Shown here in pieces: positions 35,826-49,158 of a DNA stretch of 64,000 nucleotides. The position numbers were made by a program, and so were the translations under genes. Origin of the DNA: Strongyloides papillosus (lineage: Eukaryota; Nematoda; Chromadorea; Rhabditida; Strongyloididae). A model generated the notes under the pieces. The model did not search any database. It saw only the letters and a list, made by a program, of their open reading frames with translations, and was not told the DNA's origin. The first letter of the stretch is position 1. Each line of letters starts with the position of its first letter. Location of the stretch: assembly GCA_005656395.1 (NCBI GenBank), contig SRSI01000014.1:248001-312000 (forward strand), in the 5' to 3' direction.

Positions 35826-36665
35826 ATGATGTTATCAACGAAACAGTTATCAATTGTAGCTTTAGTTCTTGGCATCTATTCAGTAGCTTTATATATAATA
35901 TATCTTAGATTCCCTTCTTTAGAAGAGTAAGTTAATGTTTCTATTATATTTAGATAAATTTATTATGATAACCAATTTATAGAGATGAAAAAATTCACAT
36001 AAAATATCCAAGAAATTTGGAGGATGCAAAACAACTGGGTATTGTTTTATCAAGATACACTGACAAACACTACTACAATGTCCTGTCAGCTGTGGTAGCA
36101 TTGTACATAATTCTTCAATCATTCGCCATCCCAGGATCGTTATTTTTAACATTCTTATCAGGGTACTTATTTAATTTCTATCATGCATGTCTGCTTGTTT
36201 GTATAGTAAGTACCAACAAAACTTCCAAACAGATTATTAATAAAAATAATCCTCCATTTATAGTGTTCAGCGATAGGAGCATCTGTTTGTTACTTCTTCT
36301 CCCAATGGATTGGTAGGGAACTTCTTATTAAATACTATCCAGAAAAAATTGATGCCTGGCAGAGGGAGGTTGATAAACACCGATCAAATATATTTAATTA
36401 TATATTTTTCCTCCGTGTCACTCCATTTTTCCCTAATTGGTTCATTAATATGACAAGTCCAATTATTAATGTACCGTTGATGCCTTTCTTCTTTGGGACT
36501 ATGCTGGGGGTAGCACCACCATCTTTTGTCTTTATACAGGCTGGGAAGACACTCAATTTGATGACTGATACCAATCAAATGTGGTCATGGAATTCCGTTA
36601 TACTATTAACATTTTTCGCCTCGCTTTCATTATTACCAGTATTTTTTAAAAAAAAGTTGAAATGA
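35826..36665 (+). CDS. TMEM41B-type ER phospholipid scramblase (VTT domain)
   Basis: Predicted 241 residues. Exons are 35826-35926, 35983-36205 and 36264-36665 with introns of 56 and 58 nt. The VTT/DedA-type domain is clear: FAIPGS, an LSGYLF re-entrant-type segment, SAIGASVCY, then RVTPFFPNWF, a TSPIINVPL re-entrant and GTMLGVAPPSF. It closes with a Lys-rich ER-retrieval-like tail KKKLK. TMEM41B mobilises phospholipids in the ER membrane and is needed for autophagosome and lipoprotein formation; those roles are from the family. The start follows an in-frame double Met, and the first was taken. All exon phases agree. Confidence 0.93.
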
Positions 36666-36782
36666 AATAAATGATTTGTTGTATCTTTTATTATTAAATT
36701 ATATATATTTTTTGGCAATAACATAATAATATTATATACAAAATATATGATTTGTTAGTGATTAGAAAAAAAAAGATTATAT

Positions 36783-38164
36783 CTATAATTCCCGTTCTTT
36801 ATAGAAGTTTTTTCTTTTTTGATTTGTACCTATTGTTGATGTATTTGTGGTGAGGGTTGTACTTTTGTAACTTTTATTTATTGTTGACCTAGTGCTGTTG
36901 TCGTTCTCTAGTGTTCCATAGACAGCTGGATCTAGTATTTGTATTGGTCGGAGTCTTTGCCTTCCATCAGGAACGAAACTTCCCTCAAAACCATCTGAAA
37001 TGGACGTCAAAGATGAATGAGTGAATGAATAGTCATTTGTTTTCTAACAAAATCCTTTATGAGAAAATAACTCATTACACTTGACTAACATTCATGACAC
37101 ACAAAAGAACAATTAAAAATAACACACAATGTTAAATGATTAAATATCCCCACTAATACTCACCTTCATCATTGTCAGTCTTCTTTTGTATCGGTGGCAA
37201 TGGAGGTCTCCGGTATGGAGCTAAATTGCTAGCCGACACCTGCCTCTCCAAGTTACCATAATCTTCCCTCTTCTTGGCACAACATGTAAAAAGATGCTTT
37301 ATTACATTCCTTTTGTTAGTAGGATTCCCGTATTCTCTTAAAACCTTATCACTCCTCTCCTGACGTATGATTCTCCTTCTATTGGTTACCAGGAATGATA
37401 TAACTACACCCAGGAAGAGGATAAAGATTACTACTATTGCGATTAAAATAAAAAATACAAGAAATGGATACTTCTCTAAAAAAAAGATTATTAATAATAA
37501 TTATTAGTGATGCAAAAAATTAAAGATTACAATGATTACCTAAAAGATTATAATTATGACGTAAATTGGTTGTTTTTATGGTTGTCATAATAGTAGATGT
37601 ACTTGTATTATTATCATATCCCAATATTTCATAATCTTTTTTATTAACTTCACCAAGAGTAGTGTTGATGACATCAGAGATATTCTGGATAACATTATTA
37701 ACAGTTGTTGTTGTTTGTGTGGGGGATGATGGAAGTAACACTTGTGATTTATTGGTACTTGCAATATCATTAAATAGTTCCTCCATTTTTTGTGATACAG
37801 TTGATGAGGAAATATTGTTAAATATATTGGTGTTAGTGAAATTATGAAGAGGGGATGTTGTTGACTCCAAGATATCGTTTATATTGTCTATTAATTCGCT
37901 TTTATTATTATTTATCTCTCCAATCATTGTGGTTGTGGTGGTGGTGGTAGATGTATTTTGAAGACCATTTAATAGGGTAATATTATTTGATTTGTCCTCA
38001 TAATCTATTGTTGGTATTGAGGAATTATAAAGTGATTTTGATTGTAAAATTTTAGTAGGTGATATACTTAAAAAACCAGTGTTATCCTTGGTGGGTGGTT
38101 TTAGGGTTGATAAAATAATACCATTGGACATACTCAAACCAGTTTGGTTGGTGTTTATTAGCAT
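36783..38164 (-). CDS. S/T/N-rich single-pass membrane protein, unknown function
   Basis: Predicted 382 residues from three exons: 38164-37540, 37475-37164 and 36994-36783. Introns begin GTAATC and GTGAGT and end TTTTTAG and TTTCAG. Exon 1 encodes a ~208-residue extracellular-type segment rich in Ser, Thr and Asn with runs of Thr and many N-glycosylation sequons. Exon 2 opens with a membrane span (FLVFFILIAIVVIFILFLGVV) and a basic cytosolic part with a Cys pair. Exon 3 is a polar tail. No signal peptide is seen at 38164, so an upstream exon is possible in the long spacer beyond. No family is recognised; it is mucin-like in composition. Confidence 0.7.
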
Positions 38165-41100
38165 GGATTAAAAAACAAAATAATTTTGTTGATTATAAAA
38201 TAAAAAATATATATAGTTGGAGTATGTTTAGAATTAATTGTTTGATGTTTTAACTGTAATTATCTTGTTACTTTTGTGAATAAAAATAGCAATAAATTTA
38301 GCGAAAAAATAAGTAAATATTTTGAAGGTAATGATTTTGGAATTAAATATTATTTTAGAATAAATAAATGGATATGCTTAGAGTAGGTATTATATATATT
38401 CATTGAAATGTAAGGTAACCGTTGTCATGGAAGCAATTAATTATTTCCCTCCTAAGGTAAAATAAAATAAATACACATCTACAAGGGTATAAATTATGAG
38501 TATGTTTTATTGTCTAGGGTGATAAATGTAGGAAATATATTAGTTAATTTAGATGTAAGAGATACCAGGTGGAGGAGAGGGGGAGTACTAAACATATAAA
38601 ACTATCTTCATTGAGGAGATTAAAACTTTTGCCACTCAAAGTTTTATAAACATGTTTTGGAGGAATTTTGTTCAATTGATAAAACTTTTTACTGGAATAA
38701 AAAGGAGAGATGAAGTCTGTAAATAGAATTATAAAAAAAAATTGAATTGTTGAGAAAAATTATATGAATTTTTTGGAACAAGAAAAATATAATTAGTTTT
38801 TCTCAGATTGAATGGAGGGGAATATTAGATTAATAAAAATATAATTTACGATCATATTTAATATGCATATTTTTATTTGTATATTGGATTATGAGGTAAC
38901 CATAATACGACAATTATCGTCTAATGATATATACAGAAGTATACATATTATTTGCATATATGATATTACATTAATATTATTTATATTGAAAGAGTGATCC
39001 TTGAAAACAGTAAAAAAATATAATAAATTGCAACTATGATAAATTGAAAACAAATAAAAATAAAGAAGATAATTGTTACAATAAACTTTTCAATTATGAA
39101 GCATAATAATAAAAAGTCTTACATAATAAATAATAATTTCAACAAAAAGGATACCATGAATGGTGAAAGGTGATCTGGTCTAAGAAAAAAAGCCCTTTAT
39201 ACATTACATCATTCAATGATACAACAATTCTCCCTTGAAATTACATTATAATAAAGATATGTATATATTGTAAAAAGAATTAAAATCTATATATAGTCAA
39301 TTTGGAGGAGTAACAATAAAATATTGATAAAAAGTTTGATGTATTATTTAGTTGAGGAAAACTTTTTTTCCCATATATATCTCGTTCAAAGATGATAAAG
39401 AAGGAAATTAATAAATAAGATTTATTTGCTGTTAAGATAATAATGAAAAAAATAATAAAAAATAAGATGTCAAATTGCGTGTGTGTTTTTGGCGATTGGG
39501 AAAGGAGAAAAGAGAGAAAAAATAAGAAAAGTGTAGGACTATCAAATAATCAAATTAACTATCCTTTTTGGTTAACTATTAATTTGTAGTTTTCTTTTAT
39601 ATATGGTTGAAAAAAAGCCTCAAAGTTTGAAAGTGGCAAAGTTGTTGTATATAAAAGGGGAGAGATAAATAGATTGTTGTAAAAAGATGTATATTAATTA
39701 TATTTTCTTTTCTTCCAACATATATAATATACTATATATACATGTTAATGTTGTATGGAGATAGGTAAAAGGAAGAAGAAGAAATTGGTATTTATCTACC
39801 ACACACATGAATGATTTTTCTGTTAATTTTTACACCATAATCAAGGTTTTAATAGGGAAATTAAAAGAAATAGGTATTTAAAATGATTACTACTTATAAT
39901 TGAAACATTTTATATAGTCTATTTGTATAAATAAACATATGTTTATTAATAATAACTTTATACATTGATTTATCAAAATATAATAATAATAATATTAAAG
40001 TTAAAAAGACAAGAGATAGATAAATAATGTTACTTTCTCCTCTATAGCAAACCACAAAACCACCATTCAATGGCAATTTAAAATTGAATTGAGATTGATA
40101 ATGTTTTAATGGTCGAGGATTAGTTCAACATTTTATGGATATGTAATGCTAGGATATTAAAACTTAAAAACAAACCTTCCGCCTTTTATAATATTAATCT
40201 TCTTGTCAAAAAAATAGATTATATATTAAATATGATGACGAGGAAAGGAAAGGAGGAGGAGGGTGGAGGGAGGAATGAGGCTAGGAGGATTATGAAGTCA
40301 AAAAGAAATTGACCCTTTTTTATTTTAAAAACTACTCTGTTAAATGATTTTTGACAAAATTGACATCCTCGAGAAGTAACAATTAAAATAACATTGTAAA
40401 CGATTTAAATTGCCACTTAATGATGGTAGAAATTTAAGTAATAATAATTTTACATTTAATATTTTTGTTGTGTCCTACTGCCTTCTAACCCCAAACACTG
40501 CACATCACCCATTGGATGATAAATTGAGGATGATAGAAGGAAGATAAAAATAAGGAGAGAGAGAATTAAATGTTTTGACAATGTATGCTCCAAAGATTAA
40601 CATAAAACAAGATTTCTCTTAAATTTCAAGATCAATTAAGACGTGTCTGTTTCAGAAATGATATATAAAAATAATATATATATAATTATGTTCTTCGTTT
40701 TTTTCTCCTATCACCTTTCAATAACAAAACAAAATAATAAAACATCTGAAATTTTATACTTCTTGCTCTTTTTTTAAGCAATTTTACATTTATCCACTAA
40801 TAACAATGGAGACAAATATCACATATAACGATTATCAACTCTCTCCAGATACTTTTTATTCCTTTATATCATATTAAGTTATCTCTTCTTCTTGTTTATT
40901 CCTTCTTTTTTCTCTCCTTAATATCATCTTACACAACCCATATATATATATATATATATATATTCCAGTAAATTTATATAACTAGCCTTCTATAGGCATT
41001 ATATTAAATATCACATAAATACACATAGATTAAAATAATATATTAAGATAAGATAATAATCAAGATAAAATTTTTGTTTTATGTTCATGTGGTCTGCCCT

Positions 41101-41250
41101 GACCATTTTGGTTGTTTGTGTATCTTTCACCTTTATAAAGATACTTTTTTAAGCTTGTTTTTTCACTTTTGTTTCAATTGTCATTGTATATTTTACTTAT
41201 CATTACTATTTTACTATCATCATTTTGTTTTTCTTACTTTTTTAAGTACC
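38165..41250. other. Three-kilobase non-coding interval between divergent genes
   Basis: No gene is visible. It separates the minus-strand membrane-protein gene from the plus-strand glycosidase gene and probably holds both promoters. It contains purine-rich plus-strand tracts (about 40,250-40,290), a pyrimidine-rich zone (40,850-40,935) and a (TA)n microsatellite at 40,940-40,963. Just before the glycosidase ATG, TTTTTTAAG at 41,240-41,248 could serve as a trans-splice acceptor. Missing upstream exons of the minus-strand gene may lie here. Confidence 0.5.
40940..40963. repeat. (TA)n microsatellite
   Basis: An uninterrupted run of 24 nt of alternating T and A. Confidence 0.95.
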
Positions 41251-42718
41251 ATGAATGAGCTGTTGTTATTCTTCCTGATTGTACCTTTATTGACTGTTAA
41301 TGGACTAGAGAATGGCTTGGCAAGACTCCCACCAATGGGTTGGATGTCGTGGACAAAGTTTTACTGTGAAATTGATTGTGATAGGCACCCATTTAGTTGT
41401 ATTAACGAGAACCTTTACATGGATATGGCTGATGCTATGGTTGAACATGGGTATGATAAATTTGGTTATGAGTATATTCATATTGATGATTGTTGGACGG
41501 AGAAGAACAGGGATAGTAGCGGGAGATTGGTTGCTGATAAGAAAAGATTTCCTTCAGGTATTCCTGCCTTGGCTAAGTATGTAAGTTTTCTTGTGTGGTG
41601 GTTAATGATCCAATGTAACAAAGGAAATTAAATAAATGATTTTGGTGGTTTTTTCTAACAAAGAGAAATTAGGCCAAATTTTATTTTCTTTCTTCATTCA
41701 AATTATCACGTCATTATTTATATCTAATTTAGGTTCATGATAAAGGATTAAAACTAGCAATCTACGGTGATATCGGTACACTAACATGTGCCGGATACCC
41801 TGGAACACTAAAATATGAAAAGATGGATGCAACAACCTTCGAGGAATGGAAAGTAGATTACCTAAAACTGGATGGTTGTAACATCGACGAAGACGAGATG
41901 GCAATCCGTTACCCACTAGTTAGTAAATACCTAAATGGAACAAATATCGTCTACAGCTGCAGTTGGCCAGCATACCTATTAAATCACCCAGAGAAAGTTA
42001 ATTACACGGTTATTGCAAAATATTGTAATTTATGGAGGAATTTTGATGACATAAAAAGGAGTTGGGAAAGTATACTCAGTATAATTGATTATTATGTTGC
42101 TAATCAAGACAAATTGATTCCAGCAAATGGACCAGGTAGATGGAATGATCCAGATATGGTGAGTTAATATTTTATTATTAAAAATATTGGTCTCTTATAA
42201 TTGTTTATTACTTAAAGATCATTGTTGGCAATAGTGAAATAACAGTTGATCAATCAAAAGTACAAATGACAATATGGAGCATCTGGTCTTCCCCATTAAT
42301 CATGTCAAATGATTTACGTATCATTCCAACAGAATACAAAGAAATTCTTCAAAATGAAGAAGTCATAGCAGTTGATCAGGATCCCCTCGGCATAATGGGA
42401 AGGATGGTCTTTAACATCAGCAACATCCAGGTGTTTGTCAAACCAATGACTCCCATTGACACAGAGAGGAAACTTTACTCATATGCTGTGGCTATCTTTA
42501 ATAGAGGTACACACGAACTGGAGACAGGAGTAGAGTTAGGGAAGATTGGTTTGACAAATAAAGAAGGATATGTGTTTAAAGATTTGTGGGAACATAAGAG
42601 AATGGGTATTATGTATCCGAGTGACAAATTGAAGGTCACCATCCCACCAACAGGTGTTGCTTTCTTCAAAGCAACCCTCCCGAATATGGTTGTTAAGAGG
42701 GATTTTGAGGATTTTTGA
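41251..42718 (+). CDS. gana-1: GH27 alpha-galactosidase / alpha-N-acetylgalactosaminidase
   Basis: Predicted 418 residues. Exons are 41251-41580, 41733-42158 and 42218-42718 (phase-0 junctions). A signal peptide (MNELLLFFLIVPLLTVNG) directs it to the secretory or lysosomal route. The TIM-barrel motifs are intact: PPMGWMSW, HIDDCW, the nucleophile Asp157 in KLDGC, and the acid/base Asp in WNDPDM at the end of exon 2. The specificity loop reads SCSWPAY. In human enzymes alpha-NAGAL has Ser and Ala at these two positions while alpha-GAL has Glu and Leu, so this protein should accept terminal alpha-GalNAc. C. elegans has one such gene, gana-1, with both activities; the symbol is by inferred orthology. 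Confidence 0.93.
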
Positions 42719-42829
42719 ATGATTAATTTTTTTTTCATATTTTGTTCTTACTTTAAATAAGTTTAATTAAACTACAATTCAAAATTAATAATAAAAAGAA
42801 GGGATATATAATTATTAAATTAAAACAAG

Positions 42830-45800
42830 TTAGGGTGATGAAAGTTTTTGTAAGATCCATGTAACAGCATCCGAAGGTTGGTTGGTAGTGATTTGATAAA
42901 GGTAAACAGAATCCTGATTTCCTGTCAAACTCGTTCCCACTGTTTGGTATTGTTGATCAAATACAATAGCTAGTATTTTCAATCCACTATTTTGTGATTG
43001 TTTTATGTTGTTTAATGTTGATAAAGTATCTTGTTGACCGAGGAGATTTGAGTTGATGAAAAGTACTATTCCTGGTGAATTTGTGTATGTGTTTGTGTCT
43101 CCTAAGTTCATTCCTGCCTGATTCCCGAGGATGAGGGATAGGAAAGTTACATCATATTTGGATTGCGTTTGGTTACGGACGTTTTGTACTTCTTTGTTTA
43201 ATGAAGTATAGTCTTGTGGTTGTACGATTGTGTAGTCATTTGTAAGTGAATTTTGACCTTGTGATTCTATTAAAAGGGATGTTGAAACATTTCCTGTAGT
43301 ATTGAAATATGCAGTTATTATATTAAGTTGATTTTCAATTACTTTAGCACCATTGAGTGATTTATCACAAATGAATAAACTGAAATATGGTTGGGCATTA
43401 GAAGGTGAAGGGGCTACTGATGTTGTAGGTCCCATTGTTGAAAGTTCAACTGTTGAAGGGACATTAGGAGTTGTAGTGACTACAGCAATTGGCGTTAACA
43501 TTTTTTCGCACAAATCACCCCAATAACCTGGAGGACAGTAACACACCGGCCCATCTGAAGTACCTCCATTGTTACAAATAATTGTATTACAATCAATTCC
43601 CGTAAATTCAGGTGAATTGCATTGACAAAAACCATTGGCATCTAAAGCACCATTTACGCAATTTATTTGTGATGGTGTGAAGAAGAAGAGGCGTTGAATT
43701 GATTGGGCGTATTGGTCTTGACCGTTAACTTGAACCATCATTACATTTGGAATGGAGAGTTTTGGTATGGTTACTTGGGGTGAAACGTATTGATTTGAAC
43801 AGGTATCTGGGTTACGTTGATTGAAGGCGAACATTGTGATGTCGGTTGTTGCTTCTTTGTCCATGACGACGGAGTATACTCTGGCGCTTTCGAGGAAGAT
43901 ACCACTATTCATGAACATGTTATATGGAATGTGTCCTGTAATGTAATTTTGTGTTGAAGATGTTGAGGAGATACCAGGAAGTCTGTTGACAAAGTCATTT
44001 GTCTGAGTACCACTGAAACCAATCTTAACAAATACTGCTGATGATATCCTGACTTGTATCCTTAATGGCCCAGAAGATGTTTGTGCCGCAACTTTCCATT
44101 GTCCAGGATAGTACCTTGTAAAAGATATTCTTGAAATTTTAATAACAACATATCCATTAGTTGAGACAAGTGTTTCATACTGTTGTGGAGATACAAGTAC
44201 ACCATTACCATTATAAACATTCAACGTACTTGCATTGTTAACATCTTTTCCTGTAATCGAAATAGTAAACCATTCAGTTTGATTTTCAACAGGGAAAAAT
44301 AATTTCGTCAACGATGTAGAGGCGTCATCAACATACTTATCCTCAACAATACCATCCTCCCTTACAGTTGATGGTAGATAATTCAATATCAACGATGACA
44401 AATCACCTCCCGAATTTATTGGTATTAACCTCCCACCTGAACCATAAGAAAGGAGCTGTGTATACATATACTTCGTCGATTGCGGTATACTAGGTGTCCC
44501 GATGTTTGTCTTTGGGACATAAACATAATTTATCTGTACAAAAGCATCCCCGATCTTTGAGGCAGCTGTATAAACATTGCTCTTATCACTAGCTCCATTA
44601 GTTGTAAAAACATATATTATTGTTGGTTTGTATAAAGAGTACTGGAGTGCAGCCTGGAGTCCAGATATTGTTTTAACATCCTGGCCAGATGAGGGAGATG
44701 ATGGTGTGGAGAGGGTTTTAGTGAGAATGTCAACAAAATATGATGGATCTGGTGTGACAATTATGTTGTTGTTGTTGATGTCATCAACAGTTATTAAAAC
44801 AAATTCTTTTGCATCGTTGTTTTGGGTTATTGTGTTTATGAATGTTGGGATGTTGGCGATTAAATCACTATTCATGTTTATTGAATCGTTAGTGTTCTCG
44901 ATGACGAAGATGATTGTGTTGTATGAGAATTTGTTGACGTCACTTAGGGTTTTGTAGTTTATGGCGTCACAGCCTACGTATTGGCAGAAGGTGCCGAAGT
45001 AATTTTTTGGACATTGACATTGGTTTTGGATTGATGTTCCACCGTTGTAGCATAATGGTTTTTCACAGTATTGGCCGATGTAGTTGTAGGGACATACACA
45101 TGTTCCGTTGTTTAGGACACCATTATTCAAACATCCTCCTGAAGGAGGCCCTTTACAATATGACAAGATAGACCTTTGAACTGTTAATGTTTCTGTTGGT
45201 GAGATAACAGTACTAACTGTAGCTGTTAAATAAAATGGTGAATTAGTTACTTTACAAGCATATAGTGGATCATAGAAATAATTATAGGAACATGTTGATG
45301 GTCTTAGGAAACCAACGTTATCATAAGCACCAGTTGAGGTTTTGATGACGTCACTTAATTCAATTGTTGATTGATTTGAATATGTTGTTGATAGGTGAAT
45401 GACTGGGTGGTATGGTATACCGAAATCGGGGGTTGCGTGATCGTAATTTATTGCTACAGACTTTGTGAAAGCCATAAATGTTGAGATATCACTTTGTTCC
45501 ATTATTGTTATCATACATGGTGCTTGATTTTGTGATGTTACGCTGAAAGTATATGGGGTATTCTTCTGCAATGAGGAGACGTCAAATAAAAAGATATTTG
45601 GAGTAGTTGAGATTGAACTATTAACTTGTTGTGGGATACCATTAGAATCAGATACAGATAAAGTTACTGAATCCTGGGTATTCGAACTGATGAGAACAAA
45701 CTTTTTATCAGTACTACTAAATGAAAGTTTTGTAACTTGATTATTATTGCATTGTTGGAGATTTGTCTGATAGACATTCTCCACATTATAACTTAACTGT

Positions 45801-48550
45801 CCGAAAGTTGTAAAAAGATTCTGAATATTAGTTGTGTTTGAGAGTGTACAAAGATCAAGGATAACACCACCAGTTGTGTAGGCTAGTTGACTTATCTTGT
45901 TTTTAACATCATTATTTCCACTTGCACATATAGATATATTTGAAGTTGAATCTGGATTGTATGGTTTGGAATAAATAATATTTATTGGTATTTGATTAGC
46001 AATAGCAATCATCTGAGTTTCTTGATAAAGTGCATCATTTTGACTGTTAACAGTGAATTGATCAACAAACCAGAAAAGGACACTTCTCATATTGTACTTG
46101 ATATCTAAACTAACCGCTGCATGGAGGCCTTCAATACTGTTTTGTGATGCTGAAGGTGATATCGGGAATTTATTTGTTATAATTCTATCGATGAGATCAC
46201 CATAGGATGTGTATATCTCTGAGTTGGTTGTCGCTGATGAGTTACCTGATACGATATCAGTGATGTTCGAGTATGTTGTCAAGACAAATTGTGTAATATA
46301 ACTAGGATTCAAGTTGTTTGCTAGAACCATGTATTCCTGAATTGCCGTCGAGATAATTGGAGAGAGATATGCTTGAGAACTGACATTTGCCATGACGATA
46401 GTCATTGTCTTGTGTGAAACATCAAAGTTGGTGGGATTTTGTTGGCCATCACAGGAATCCTTTTCACAATGGATACCTGAGAAACCATCTACACATAAGC
46501 ATTGATCATTTGTTCCTGTTGGGTAACGATTGACTGAACCTCCATTGTAACATAATGGGGTTTGACAGAAGTTTCCTACATAACTAGGTGCACATATACA
46601 TCCATTCCCTTGGGCATTTACAGTACCACCATTTTGGCATGTTATTGGAACTAATGATGGGTCATATGGTTTTAGGCATAATGTCGGGAAGATTCTTGTG
46701 TAAACTGAATTGGATGTTGAATCTATATATTGAACGTTGATAATGTTATTCCCGATAGTACATGATGAAATTTGGTTAGTAAATATATAATTAAACATTC
46801 CTAATTGTTGACTGTTTCTAGGTGTACTGGAACCAAGATTTGATGTAACACTATTTTGTGAAGTTGATTGAAGCGCCATGGTGCTTGAAGCAATGTTATT
46901 TCCATACATTACAGGTTTCATTGGGAATTCATTTATTAAGTTGAATGAGTATATATCTACATCGGAGTGGGGTGCACCTGTTATTGCGGTAAATCCAGGA
47001 ACGATGGTGTTTTTTATTTGACCGAAAATGGAGTAATCAATTGTTCCAGTAGTTTGGAAATCAAGGGATACATAATCTGCTTTAGATAATGTGTAAATGG
47101 ATACTGATGAAACTGTGGTAATTGGTGATTGATTGACGAGCTGTCCTCCACCAACAATCATTAGATTAATATTATCGTCTGAGGTATTTAAGAAAAGTCT
47201 AAAAGATGTCTGAGAAACTTCAGATCCGTAGGCAATAACATCTGTTGGTAACAGATAAGGCAAAACTTGACTAGAAAAACTAACAACATTAGCTTTCGAT
47301 GAGGTGAAATCAAAGAATTGTCCAAAACTTGCAGAGGCGATTCTAGCATAAACTAAATATCCATCAGAAGTCTTGTTTAATTGGTAGTTGCTCGAACTTG
47401 TTAATGAGAAGTAAACTCTAATATTCCAATTAACGGAAGCCAAAGTGATATTGTATTCAAGGGAATTTGTGGCAACTTGACTTATATTGTATCCTGTGGA
47501 CATCGTTGATACAGAGTCACAGTAGACAATCATATTAGATCTACTTTTAAGAGTTGTTTGTGTTGATAATGTATTAGAGATAGCTGATAGTGTTGGTTGT
47601 TCTAAATCTCCATAAACAAAGGTAATTGCTTCAAGGGCAGTGATGAAATCATTCAAACTAGTATAAGTTTTTGATTGCATGAAATTGTAGAGAAGATTAG
47701 AGTTACTAACGTAAGTTGTGAGGATGAAATTTTTGAATGTTATTGTTGTTGTATTTGCAAGGAGGTCTTTTGTGTTTAGGATTATATATTGAATGTCCTC
47801 AGACATTGAGTCACGTAAATTGATAACGTAGATGAAAGATTTGTCAGTGAAGTCAAATGAGTATTGTGTTGGTTGTGTTAAGGCTATTGGTCCACAGTGT
47901 GGTGAAATAAATCCGGGTGGGCAGATACATCTACCATTTGCCGTTGAGATACCAGAATTGAGGCAAGTAACTTTTTGGCAATTTGAACCAGTGAAATAGT
48001 CTTTGCATTCACATGTGTTGTTTGGGAGGAGAATACCACCGTTTTGGCAGGTGCCGAAAGTTAATAATTGATCTTCAAAGACGTAACTATCAAGATTGTT
48101 TTGTATTCTTCCTTTGTGTAGGTAGGTGTATTCTGAGGCGCGAGATAATTTGAAAATTGTTAAGGGTCCATTTTTGTTGATTTTATCAATTATATCATCT
48201 CTGTTTAGGTTATTATCAATGTATATTTGGCCAGTGAATATTACGGTATCTGGTGATTCTTTGCTCAGGCCACTTAACTCAACATCAACGATGTCGAGGT
48301 ATTTGAAATTTGATTGGAATAAATTTGTGAACTAAAAATGATATTATTGAAAATGTTAAAAAAGACTTACAGCTTCAGCAATAATAGGTGTTTGAGTATT
48401 CTTCAAACTCTGAAAACTAGAGAATCTCTCCAAATCATCTATACCAAATCCATTAAAATGAAATATTGATTCATATATATTAAAATTGATAGAAGATGAA
48501 ACTAAAGTTACACAAGCAAAAAATACGATGAGGAAGAAATTATGATTCAT
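42830..48550 (-). CDS. Large secreted EGF/vWA-like repeat protein
   Basis: Predicted 1,893 residues. Exon 1 is 48550-48371 (signal peptide MNHNFFLIVFFACVTLVSSS). The intron is 48370-48332 (39 nt). One very long exon covers 48331-42830. The protein repeats a module: two adjacent six-Cys EGF-like domains, then a ~200-residue vWA-like alpha/beta domain opening with a hydrophobic strand (FIYVINLRDSMS, MTIVMANVS, TIIFVIENTN, FSLFICDKS). Eight EGF domains in four pairs are visible. The metal-binding DxSxS of true vWA domains is not conserved. Beta-rich N-glycosylated segments lie between modules. There is no membrane anchor. Nematodes have intestinal secreted proteins of this type (IRG-7-like architecture); the role here is unknown. 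Confidence 0.88.
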
Positions 48551-49158
48551 TCTCCTTCACAACATTTAACCTTTAATGACAAAGTTTAAATGTAAAATTA
48601 ATCTTATAATAAATAATCAGAGTAATCAAATTAAATTATATATAATCTATTCTTATCAGAATGTTGTAAGAATTGTTTAGGGATCTTGATAAGCTGTGCA
48701 ATGATAATTATCATTTTGTGAAATGAAACTAGGTTCATGTTTGACTAACTGTCGTGTGTTAATATAATAAGAAACTGTTAATGTGATTATTGGAAGTAAT
48801 TATTTATCAATCATAAGTGTAAATAAGAATGCTAGTGGATTATAATTTTTAAAATTGGTTCCATTTAATTTTTATAATTTTTAATTAATTATTACTTGGT
48901 AAAAATAATTCAAAGTAATTTTTTTGTTTATGATTAAAGATTTTATTGTGTCATAAAATTTTTTTATTACTTCTTGATATTTAAATTTTAAGAATTTCCA
49001 ACGATATGTTATGATATCATCGTTCATTCCTCTAGATAAGAAGTTGTGATACACAGTGGTTGTAAATATAGTAAAAATATGAAGGTATAGTAAAGAAATT
49101 TTTGAAATACTAAAAGGAAGATAAAATTTGCAACATTTTTTGTTTAATGACCACACTT
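48551..49158. other. Spacer upstream of the EGF/vWA-like gene
   Basis: Promoter-side flank of the minus-strand gene, AT-rich. A 91-residue minus-strand frame (49156-48881) runs towards the next repeat and looks fortuitous. Nothing else is recognised. Confidence 0.45.

Noticed and set aside
44577..44957. 126-residue plus-strand frame inside the EGF/vWA-like gene
   Set aside because: Antisense of a long real exon in a G/T-rich segment; no independent support.
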